From the NCBI GenBank assembly GCA_029204225.1, contig CM055098.1:49352277-49416276 (forward strand): a stretch of 64,000 nucleotides of DNA. The letters are read 5' to 3'. This document shows positions 1 through 9,102 of the stretch, in pieces (position 1 is the stretch's first letter; each line of letters opens with the position of its first letter). The position numbers were made by a program, and so were the translations under genes. The notes beneath the pieces are model-generated. The model was not told the DNA's origin and searched no databases. It worked only from the letters and a program-made list of their open reading frames with translations. The stretch comes from Diphasiastrum complanatum (Eukaryota; Streptophyta; Lycopodiopsida; Lycopodiales; Lycopodiaceae).

Positions 1-891
1 TTCAAGATGGTAGATCTAGGGTGTCTTCACTTCATCTTAGGCATAGAAGTACTTAGAGGGTCTGATATTATCTTTATAAGTCAAGTAAACTATGCTCAAA
101 GTCTTTTGAAGAAGTTTAAGCTGGAAGTATGCAAAAGTGTTGACACACCAATGGAGCAAAATGTAAAAGTGCCAAATGAAGATGATGAAAGATCCTTTAT
201 GGACATCACTTTGTTTAGGCAACTTATAGGTTCCTTAATGTGGATCACTATAACTAGACCAGATCTTAGCTTTAGTGTATGTAGGTTGAGCTAATCCATG
301 CAAAAGCCATTGAATATCCATTGGAAAAAGGCTAAGAGGATTCTAAGATACATCTTGGGTACATTGGATTTTGGGATTCTATATAGAGGAGATGTGATTA
401 ACCTTCATGCATTTAGTGATTCTGATTTTGCAGAGGACAAGAGGGATAGGAAATCAACAAGCGCCTATTCAACTTTCATAGGAGAAGGTGTGGTTTCATG
501 GCTTTCAAAAAAGCAAGAAACTATATCTCTATCTTCAACCAAGGCCGAGTACAAAGCTTTGACAACCACTACAAAGGAGGTACTTTGGATCAAGAGATTA
601 TTGGTGGAACTAAAGATCATGGATTCAGAGGAGGCACCAATCATCTACAATGACAATATATCAACCCAACACCTTGCATCTAACCCAATCTTCCATGCAA
701 GATCTAAGCACATTGAGATATGCCATCACTTTGTGAGAGAAATGGTGCAAGCCAAGGAGATTGCTTTGGAGCATGTTCCAAGCAATGAATGTGTAGCTGA
801 TCTACTTACTAAACCACTTCAAAAGACACCTTTTATGAAGTTCAGATCATCACTTGGAGTGATTAGTAAAGCAATGATTGAACCAAGCTAG
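1..891 (+). pseudogene. Ty1/copia polyprotein 3' end (RT C-terminus and RNase H), broken
   Basis: The frame open from base 1 reads the end of a copia reverse transcriptase (LHFILGIEV, then TRPDLSFSVCRLS) followed by the RNase H domain: the SDSDFAEDKRDRKSTSAY block, the SLSSTKAEYKAL block, ARSKHIEICHHFVREMV and the closing LLTKPL motif. A TAA at 292-294 interrupts the frame where the family has Gln. Removal of that stop would give one continuous reading, so it looks like a single CAA-to-TAA change. The window starts inside the element, so gag, protease and integrase are not visible. It ends just before a purine-rich tract (about 893-905) and an LTR. It is retrotransposon sequence, not a host gene. 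Confidence is high on identity. Confidence 0.93.
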
Positions 892-892
892 A

Positions 893-905
893 TAGTGAGG
901 AGGAG
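893..905 (+). other. polypurine tract of the copia element
   Basis: The purine-rich run GTGAGGAGGAG lies directly before the LTR start TGTTAAAAAT. This is the usual plus-strand primer position in LTR retrotransposons. Confidence 0.6.
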
Positions 906-1860
906 TGTTAAAAATTCACAATTCTAGCTTGAATAGTTTTGGTCATATGACTTGTAAATAGCTAGATGGTCATGATGTGGCTTGTCACACGTGCCAAATA
1001 GCATAGGATTCCATTCATAAGGATTCATGCAATAGTCAGCTTATGGAGTGATAGTGCAGGAGTATTGCTCAAAAGAAACACTAGATTGTCAAGCTAGAGC
1101 ACGAGCTGTATGAGAATACTTATCCTTTTGTCCGAGTAAAATACAACGACACAACCGACGATGAACATGGGATATAGAAACACCATCCGAAGTAGAATAC
1201 CACTGAGCAATGTGAGAAATATCAACTAGTTTAGTAATATTTTGGTTAATTGGCAATTTAGGCCACTTTGCATTTTAGACTTAGAGAAAGATATTTCAAA
1301 GTTATATCAATCTAAATTTTTTTGAATTACCACTTTTGAAAAGTGAGGAAAAGTAAGTAGACGAGTTTGGACCCATTCAAATTTGAGTGATTTGTACATT
1401 GAATAGAGTCCATATTGTGAGTAGGGTTTTGGACCTAGAAGTTTCTATGGAGGGAAACCACATTCAAAATAGGGCATAGACCTACTATAAATAGTGTACA
1501 AGCATGGGAGAACATGATTCTCTCTCTGTTATCTCATTGCATGCTTATACATGAGTTCTCTTGGGTTCATCTATCCATTGGTGCACTATAGTGATGATAT
1601 CTTGCAATCTTGTGTGTAGAATGCTTTGTTGTTCTGATTTGGATCCACACGTGTAAAACCTATTAGGATACTATTATCGTATAGACAACAAATTCATTAT
1701 TTCATATATTTGATGTTTGATCAAGATCTTGTTGAGTTTGCATCTCTTTCTTCAAGTAGATGTTGATTTTCTACATTGCCAATGGTGCTAATTGTGTTGT
1801 CTTTCATAGCCAAAGATCAAGAGATGATTTTGGATCTTAGTGATTAGCAAAATTTTCACA
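906..1860 (+). repeat. copia LTR shared by two element bodies
   Basis: The segment starts TGTTAAAAAT after the polypurine tract and ends TTTTCACA just before a tRNA-Met type primer-binding site. The ends are imperfect inverted repeats (TGTTAAAAAT against TGTGAAAATT). A TATAAATA box lies at 1486-1493, followed by CT-rich sequence as expected for the R region. It follows an RNase H end and precedes a gag start, so it acts as 3' LTR to the left body and 5' LTR to the right body. No second copy is visible, so the ends rest on structure rather than on alignment. Confidence 0.7.
1486..1493 (+). promoter_or_regulatory. TATA box in copia LTR
   Basis: TATAAATA lies about 580 bases into the LTR and is followed by a CT-rich stretch. 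It is the likely core promoter of the retroelement. Confidence 0.5.
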
Positions 1861-1872
1861 TGGTATAAGAGC
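1861..1872 (+). other. primer-binding site (initiator tRNA-Met type), copia
   Basis: TGGTATAAGAGC differs at one base from the usual plant TGGTATCAGAGC and abuts the LTR end. Intact versions of this site occur in the other elements of this window. Confidence 0.75.
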
Positions 1873-2456
1873 TTATGTTGCAGGTTACTGAAGGATCGGC
1901 CATATTTATCAAGGATTTGGAGGAGTTACCAATTCTAGAGTGTGCTACATTGATTTCTACTCAAAAGTCAAGCATTTTGCATATGTAGAATTGATCTTTT
2001 GCAGGTCAAAACTCAATTTAGGTTTATGACCCTGAAGTAGAACGCTTTCACACGTGCCTTACTAGATTAGGCCAATTTTTATTGCATTAGGAAAGCTTCA
2101 TTGGAGGCTACAAGATTCTATATCAAGTTTTTGGCAATTGCATGAAGAATTTGGAAGATTCAATTTTTTGTGATTTTGTCAAAACCCTGATTTTGTTTGG
2201 ATCTCTGTTTTTTGAGGTTGTTGGACTTCAAAATAGTGTGTTTCAATCTTAGGAAGTGGCAAGATTTGTTAGATTGTCGGTGGATCATAGATTGATCAAG
2301 GTTTATTCATTCGTGTTGATTTGCTAGTTGTAGTGCTAGAAGAGAATTGAGAGGTTCCACATCTTTGTGAGTTCTTCTTGAGTTCATTTGTTGACATTCA
2401 AGAGAGTGCTTTGTGCATTTCAACATATTGAAAGAAAAAAACAAATCATTGCAACA

Positions 2457-2890
2457 TGGCTACATCAAGTGGATTCATGTTGGAAGGCAATGATAGGCTT
2501 ACCTCAACAAATTATTCTATTTGGAAGGTGAGAATGGAGTCTCTCCTTTAGATAAATGATTTGATGGATATTGTTGTAGGTGTGGAGGAAAGACCCATGG
2601 CGCAACAATATCAGGGAGGTTTGACAAGAGGGCAACGAAAGCTCTACACATGATCAGGATGAATGTTACCAATGAGCTACTCAAGGAGATTGGTAAGTGC
2701 ACATCATCTTTGGAGGCTTGGGAAGCTTTGAGGAAGCTTTATGAATCCAAGTCTACATCTAGGGTACTAACCCTAAGAAAACAAATCTTTTAAAGTTTGC
2801 AAAAGAAGGAAGAGAGTGCTCATGCCTTTGTATTGAGAGTTAAAGCACTTAATGATGAGCTAGCATGCATTGATGACCAATGTAAGGGAA
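2457..2890 (+). pseudogene. copia gag relic
   Basis: The ATG at 2457 begins MATSSGFMLEGNDRLTSTNY followed by SIWKVRMESLL, the start of a copia gag (family pattern: ..L.G.NY..WK..M). A stop follows at once. Later pieces in shifted frames read LHMIRMNVTNELLKEIGKC, EAWEALRKLYESK, RVLTLRKQIF and KKEESAHAFVLRVKALNDEL, which is the conserved gag helical region in order. Several stops and shifts make it dead. Homology stops near 2880, where an oppositely oriented LTR-like segment begins, so gag was probably cut by a later insertion or deletion. Confidence 0.8.
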
Positions 2891-3364
2891 GCTCCCTAAG
2901 ATCCTGCTTACAAGAGAAAACACAATGGAAAACACACTATGGAAAAACCACCCAACCAAGTAGAAGCAACCAATCAACTCTAGAAGCTTCACCCCCAAGC
3001 CAAGGAATAGGAAGACCCTGGTAATGAATCAATGATCACAATGAGGAGTAGGGCGAGTTTGGCTTCAATATATAGAGCCAAAAGCAACTTGGCCACATAG
3101 CCATGCATAGCACTAAGTTCCCTATACATAGATTCACCTAGACCAACTATTCATAGAATTGCTATTGATAACTCTACACATGTCTTGACTGTCCCAAACC
3201 TCGTCTAAACTCCATTTAGTGTGTTCTGGGCCTCACAAGGATATTAGTTATTTTTGGGTCACATCCAGTATGATGTGGCATAACTAACAGCTTGATTTAC
3301 TGGAGTATCGTGTATCCAAGACTAGGAGTATACTGAATCCTACTTACTGGCCATGGACATAACA
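2881..3364 (-). repeat. possible minus-strand LTR of a decayed LTR element
   Basis: Read on the minus strand, TAAGGAGGGAAGAA (a polypurine tract) is followed at 3364 by TGTTATGTCCATGGCC, and the segment can end CTTCCCTTACA at 2881, giving TG..CA ends. A TATA-like CTATATAT sits near 3068 on the same strand. It would be the 3' LTR of an element whose body lay to the right (3365 onward) and which landed in the copia gag. No matching LTR or flanking duplication was found, so this is tentative. Confidence 0.35.
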
Positions 3365-5318
3365 TTCTTCCCTCCTTAAACTGCTTTTATCCTTAGAAGC
3401 TCTCTAAACATGAAAGAATAACAGGAACAGTTTTTTTAACTCTCAAAATCAACCTAGAAAATCATTATCCTTAGTCTAACTTTTACATCAAACAAGTACT
3501 CAGAGATGATCCTATTTTTCTAGTGATAATCTTTGCATTGGCATACAACTCAGGTTTGAAAAGTACACTAAGCGATACATTTTTTCATCTGGGTATATGA
3601 TAATTCATTCGATTAGAATATCTAGGAGAATCATAAAGATATAGAATGATTAAAATCAACTCTGAGTATCCCAGATACTCTTTTGAGTTAAATGCTCCTG
3701 TTTCTAGCACCAAATGCTAGAAAATAGCATTCATTCATCTTAATAGACTTGTCTGTCTCCTGTGATAACTGGAGATCCAAAAAACTATACTCAAGCATCT
3801 ACAGACCATAAACTGTAGCAGAATAACATCCACTAGATAGATTAAATTCTCCACAAATAAAATACGTACCTTGTGAGAATGTCTGTGAGATCCATAGGTT
3901 CTCAAATAAAATACTGGAGTAGAGAGATTCAAAACACTGATTCAAATTCTTACTCAAATAATAGGTTAGGAATAATCCATCACACTTAAGAATTGTTCCA
4001 GTTCCTTATAATCCTCTGAAAATAATTAAGTATCTATTTATGATCCATCAACCATAAATATTTAGATTCATATGATTCGTCAATCATAATTTCCTAGAAT
4101 CCAAAGTCATACTTTATCATTTACAGAATACTGGAGTATATGTCCAACATAACTCGAGAAAAGTAAGAGTCATTCCAAAATCTTTCCATTAAAAAAATAT
4201 TGGATTTAGGAATACTTTCAAAATATGATTCTTTAACTAAAGTGCAAGATTCAAGTACTATAAACAACTGGTAATTAAAGACTGAGCGCATACCAAAATG
4301 ACAATCATCTTCAACTACAAAAAACTTTAGATTACAATCTAGAATCAAATCTAGATATCCAAAGTCCTGCTGAATATCAATTCAGTTGTTATTCTCGAAT
4401 TCATTATGATTCGTTATCCAATTGAGCGCTCTGGGATATAATCACTAATGAGCTAAGTCTATTCCTTAACTCAGGAATACTCTATCCCAAGAATATTGTA
4501 TATCCAATGCACATAATTTTAACTAATAAACCCAAATGATTCACTAATCATGCGTCTTACAAGCAATATAATCCAAAACCATCAGTTTCTGGTGAAACCA
4601 CATCACACTGATCATTTTATCAATTAACTTCATCCTGGAGTAATCAACTACTCAAGTTAATTGCCAATGATTCAGGAATCTCAAATGTCTAGGTGAAGAA
4701 TTCAATTATACTAATATGACACCACATTTAGATCCTTACCCAAATCATTTATAAGTTAATCCATAAATCTTCTATACAAAGATTTGTTAACTCTACAAGT
4801 ATCTGTCAAAACAATACTTGATCATATGCTTATGTTCGCCGACTAGGTTAAGTGCACCAGATAACCTTAGTAACTAGGATTACACAGTAGATTCATACAA
4901 GATTAATCGTGCACATATGAGAGTATGACCCAGTACATAAACACATTCATACCTGGCAGATTCCTCCAAAACCCACATATGTTACTCACATATCTCTCAC
5001 TGAGATCTTGTAACTCAGCTACAAAATATTTTCTATTTCTCATGAGTAAATAACATATCCGGAAAATCTCTAATATGAATAACATTCACTCTCAACATGT
5101 TTCCAATCCAACTTACCTCTAATAGCATAATTTCTTCCACTCAATCAGCCCCTCCCTGATCCTAGTACTAAAACTAAGATTAGGTTGATCCAATACCGAA
5201 CTCTCAGACTTAAATTTTGATCAAATTTACTTCTATTCCAATCAAAATGGAATTAGTAACCTTTGACCTTTTACTGTACTACTTATAGTTAATGATTCAA
5301 ATTTCAAACTTGTTCTAG
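3365..5318. other. AT-rich non-coding stretch, no gene seen
   Basis: No frame longer than about 75 codons and no recognisable domain on either strand. The sequence is AT-rich and repeatedly uses short phrases such as CTGGAGTA and AATGATTC. It may be the decayed interior of the element whose LTR is proposed at 2881-3364, but nothing here proves that. Confidence 0.4.
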
Positions 5319-5452
5319 ATTGTTGTTGGTCAAGACCATTACAGTTTCTGTGATGGTTTCTCTGGATATAATCAGGTTGGAGTGCGAAAGGAGGATCGTT
5401 GGCACTTATGCTTACAACAAAATGCCCTTTGGGTAGGGCGAAGGAACTGATA
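5319..5452 (+). pseudogene. gypsy reverse transcriptase relic
   Basis: One frame reads HYSFCDGFSGYNQVGVRKED, matching the gypsy RT block around (F)LDGFSGYNQI. After a one-base shift the next frame gives TYAYNKMPFG, the following conserved block (T..Y..MPFGL). Two short pieces in the right order and spacing make the family call fairly safe, although nothing else of the element survives here. The catalytic Asp of the first block is still present. Confidence 0.7.
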
Positions 5453-6520
5453 GTTCTATAGTTGCAGTCTTGGACCCTTGCAATGTCGAGCTTTGACCAC
5501 CACTTTCTGGGTGAGGAGCTTGCTTTATTTGCAGGTTCACGGATGTCTTCATCTTTCTCTGCAGCTTCTTCCTTTGATCCATTACTTTTGGATCTCTTTG
5601 GGCTTTATAGGAGGGGATTCAACTATCATTGCCCCAGAGAGTCTCTTTTGATCAAGATTGATCTGGCTCATCTGGGAGCCCTATTGCCTCAAACCAACAC
5701 CTAGGAGCTGCATGCACTAAAATTGAACAGAATAGATCTGCATACTTTGTTGTGACAGCTGCAGGAATCTGTATTCCTCGAAACTATCTATGAATCTAGT
5801 AGGAAAACAAAACAAAAAAAAAGGTGCTAAAAAACGTATCAAAAAGGCACTGAAAAGTTTGACAAAGGTGCACTAAAACTCCTATAAAAAATCGTTGGAA
5901 GTCCCATCAGAAAAGAGCTAAAAAATTAGAGAGAGTTGTGATGTACTTTTGACACAAATACGTTGAAAGTCTTGTCAAATACGTTGTGCTGCCTGCTCAG
6001 ATCTGCGTTGATGTCCATGTTTGAAAGTTGTGGTGGGCTTCAACATAAATGTATTGACTCTTGTGCTGTGAATTTTTTGACTTGCACTGAATTCAAATGT
6101 TGCAGCCCTATCATGACCAATCGTTTCTTCCTATGGTTGCAAGGATGGTGATGGCCTCTTCATCTAGGCTTGTTAAGGACAATGCTCTTGTTCTCAACGA
6201 CAACTGCGAATAAGCCTCAACACATTTCTGACAAGAGCAATACAAGATGTTGTAAGAATCAGCGTGTGAGATTCTTTCACCCTAAAGCTCGTGTGAAGGA
6301 GAATTGCAGCCCGTTGAAGCCTTTGTGAAACATGTTGCAGGCCTATGCAAAAGTGCGTTGAATGCTTCTGAAGACACGAGCTATTTCTATGCTGCATGAA
6401 GATGTTGTAGCGTGAAGGATTGTTGGCATACCAACATAGAGTGTGCAAACTCAAAACTCAAACAAGTTGGAGCAAGAGTATTAACAAATTGGATTTGAAC
6501 ATCTGGTTACGCAATTGTAC
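5453..6520. other. no gene seen
   Basis: Short frames only, none with a recognisable domain. An A-rich low-complexity run (about 5810-5935) contains reiterated AAAGGTGC/AAAAGGCAC phrases. Confidence 0.4.
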
Positions 6521-6533
6521 ATCGTAGATGAGA

Positions 6534-6690
6534 GTGCACCTCAGAGGCACCTGCAATGCCTCTGCTGCACAGGTCCCACACCATACAAGAGGAGAGATAT
6601 ATTTTTTCTCCCTTAACTCCATCCATCACCCTTGGATGGAGTGGGGCCAGCACTGCAAGTGCCCCTGGAGTGCACTCCTTAAGCATTCTC
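6534..6690 (+). repeat. MITE-like element, copy 1
   Basis: About 157 bp that recurs inverted at 6948-7121. Both ends carry related inverted motifs (GTGCACCTCAGAGGCACCTG at the left; GTGCACTCCAGGGGCACTTG on the opposite strand at the right). It is flanked by the direct repeat TCGTAGATGAGA at 6522-6533 and 6689-6700, which overlaps the proposed edge by a base or two and looks like a target-site duplication. No coding capacity. The superfamily is uncertain: the flank length fits a Mutator-like element better than hAT. Confidence 0.6.
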
Positions 6691-6947
6691 GTAGATGAGA
6701 GGATTCATATGGCTGCAGCTTGATTCCCAAAACAGAAGTTGCCACTTTTTTGCTTTGATTCAGTATCATGTTTTGGCGCCTGAAGAGTGACTGGATTTTT
6801 GTCATTGTGTGCGCGTTTTGCCGCAGCCCACGGGGCAAAAAGGCTCACTAGCTAGACAGGCAGTTACTTGGATATCTACAGAAGATGGAGCTCGCTGAAG
6901 GCGCAGACAGCCCGCTGGCGATTAGAAGCCTAAAGCTTCCCAGTGGG

Positions 6948-7121
6948 GAATGCTTAAGGAGTGCACTGCAAGGGCACCCCCTGCAGTGTTGGCCCCACTC
7001 CATCCAATGGAGATGGATGGAGCTAAGGGAGGAAAAATATATCTCTCCCGAGTCCCCTTGGATGGTGTGGGACCTGTGGAGCAAAGGCAGTGCAGGTCTC
7101 TCGGGTGCACTCTCTGATGAG
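6948..7121 (-). repeat. MITE-like element, copy 2 (inverted)
   Basis: The reverse complement aligns along its whole length with 6534-6690 (shared blocks ACAGGTCCCACACCAT, TTGGATGGAGTGGGGCCA and ACTCCTTAAGCATTC), with small indels. No flanking duplication is seen. Together the two copies form arms of about 160-175 bp separated by about 257 bp. A transcript across them could fold into a long hairpin. Confidence 0.65.
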
Positions 7122-7144
7122 TTTGATTTTGCAACCAATTCCAA

Positions 7145-7290
7145 CCCAATCTACTGAATTGATTTTGCAACCAGATCCAATCCAATCTACTAATTTCCCA
7201 ACCCTCTTAAACAATCTACTGAGTACTAACCTCAATCTACGGTTTTCTATTCTAACCCCAGAATACGGATTCTAACGCAATCTACTAACT
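7145..7290 (+). repeat. clustered CAATCTACT motifs
   Basis: CAATCTACT or CAATCTAC recurs five times at roughly 20-40 base spacing just upstream of the DGAT3 promoter. It is either a degenerate short tandem repeat or the remains of a transposon end. Confidence 0.4.
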
Positions 7291-7329
7291 TAGTCAAGGT
7301 CTGACTTGGTCAACCTTGGACGTGTCAGA

Positions 7330-7458
7330 TGACGTGGCACGCTGTCCCAGCAGACATGTGATCACAGCCATCCTTCTCCTAGGTCTGCAGATCTGACGGT
7401 CCATAGTGTGAGGTGGCGTGCGTGCTGGCGTGTTGCGCACGTGCCCAATCATTTATAA
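7330..7458 (+). promoter_or_regulatory. DGAT3 promoter elements
   Basis: A TGACGTGGCA bZIP-type (G/C-box hybrid) site lies at 7330-7339, a G-box CACGTG at 7438-7443 and a TATA-like TTTATAA at 7452-7458. They are followed by a long pyrimidine-rich CT leader (about 7460-7530), typical of plant 5' UTRs. These sites suggest bZIP or bHLH control; that is inference from motifs. Confidence 0.55.
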
Positions 7459-7758
7459 CCCTTCCCTTTCTTCTTCTCCCTCTCCCTCTGCTTCTTTTCT
7501 TCATTCCAATTTTCTCTTTCTCCTCGGCCGCTCGCGGCTTCTCTCTGCTTTCTGCGATCTGCAATCTCGCCATCGCCAATCCGTTGCTCCTCTGCTGTTG
7601 CCAACACGCCCATCTCCGTCTCCTTGCACTCATCGATCCATTGGAAGTTGCTTCAGTTGAACATCTCTGCCCCTGCCCTTTGCCTTCAGATCATTCATTC
7701 TTTTCTAGGGTTGAAAACCCTTTCTTCGCTACTTTTGGAATTGTCTCACACAGTAGCC

Positions 7759-9102
7759 ATGAAAGCCGTTGTTGGTTCAAGCAAATCTGTTTGTTTGCCC
7801 CTTTCCTCGGCCATGAGCAGCGATGGATTCAAAACGGCCAACTCTTCATCCGTTGTAAGTTGTAAGTTATGGGGACATAGTAGGCTGGATTCCAGAGCCA
7901 TTTTGGTATTCTCAAGATCCAGGACAGCGGCCTTGGGGGAGTTTTCTGATCAAAGCCACCTGCAATTTTATGCGAAGATTGTCTGCGAGAAGAAAGAAAA
8001 AAAGTCAAAGGGCAAACATACTTCCGTGAATGCTTCAATTAAAGAGATATTACAAGTTTGCGATAGCGGCTTGCAGGCTGAGGTGGCAGATGGATCCGAC
8101 GTTTGCTGTGAAAAAATTGTATGCGGTTGATGTAATTTCTCGCAAATAGTGGGATCTTGCAAGAAGTAAAGTTATTTTTTTGGCATGTCATGTTTTTGCA
8201 TGCTTTTGGGATTATGCTGAATGGTTTATTCTTTGCAGGATGCCATCGAAGCTGCCGTGAAGCAGCTGAAGGCTTTGGAGGACGAGCTTAAAGCCAAAAA
8301 GCAGGAACTGAAGGCGAAGAAGAAAGAGATGAAGGCGGCAACGAAAGCCAAGAAAGAATCCAAATGTGATTCTTCAAGCTCTTCTTCAGAATCGAGTGAC
8401 ACTGAGGATGAAATGTGCATGGACAAGATGAGGATGCAGTCAGAACAATATGAAGAGATGAAGGCGGAAATGAAAGCCGAAAAGAAATCGAAGTGCGATT
8501 CCTCCAGCTCTTCTTCAGAATCAAGCGACTGCGAGAACGAAATGAGCATGGACAAAATCAGAATGCAGTCGCAACTACCTATAGTTATAGATCCTTCATC
8601 TACACCAACTGCAAGGGTTTTATCCCAAATTGCGCAACCTCCTTCTCAGAGCATCAATTTGTTGCCTTTCACAGTTCCAATGAAAGAAAACCTCATTAGT
8701 GATGCTTTATATACTTCTGGATCATTTCTGTTGGGCGCGGAACCATCTTTGAATCCCGCCCTTGCGAAGAGCAGTGGCCGGGTAGAAGTCTGCACAGGTG
8801 GAAAGTGCCGAAAGGATGGCTCTCAGCAGGTGCTTTCAGCTTTTCAGGAATGCATTCCTGCAACCTCTGGCGTGGCTATTTCTGCCTGCAAGTGTATGGG
8901 GAAGTGCGGAAAAGGTCCTAATGTCCGAGTCCATAGCGGCGACGACGAGAGCAATCCGCAAGTGTACACTGCTGTTTCTGAAGAAGATACAAAATTTCTA
9001 GCGCATTATCACTTTGGTGTAACTCCTGAACAGGGGATACCAGTCGTTTCGGTGCTTAAGGCCGATTCTGTCGCCACGGATTCAAGCATGTGTGCTGCAT
9101 AG
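7759..9102 (+). CDS. DGAT3: DGAT3-type soluble diacylglycerol acyltransferase, 2Fe-2S protein
   Basis: Two exons: 7759-8118 and 8239-9102. The intron 8119-8238 begins GTATGC and ends TTTGCAG. The joined frame encodes 407 aa, somewhat longer than the 340-360 aa I recall for known DGAT3. The ATG at 7759 is the first in this frame. The N-terminus is Ser/Ala-rich and could be a plastid transit peptide. A Lys/Glu-rich coiled-coil segment begins at about residue 121. Two copies of a KCDSSSSSSESSD block (Cys163 and Cys206) follow; one such block is typical of plant DGAT3. The C-terminal thioredoxin-like ferredoxin domain has Cys305 and Cys310 (CTGGKC) and Cys337, Cys339 and Cys343 (CKCMGKC), then GPNVRV. 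In known members this domain binds a 2Fe-2S cluster, and the protein acylates diacylglycerol to triacylglycerol. It is complete, with no disabling change. The proposed donor ATT|GTATGC keeps frame but lacks a terminal AG in the exon. Confidence 0.88.

Noticed and set aside
6848-7235. Several overlapping frames of 70-98 codons on both strands
   Set aside because: They run through the inverted MITE copy and mirror its repeats.
7413-7865. 150-codon plus-strand frame over the DGAT3 leader
   Set aside because: Overlaps DGAT3 exon 1 in another frame, is CT-tract translation (Leu/Phe/Ser-rich) and has no recognisable domain.
8226-8555. 109-codon minus-strand frame
   Set aside because: Antisense of the repetitive Lys/Glu and Ser-rich part of DGAT3; no domain of its own.
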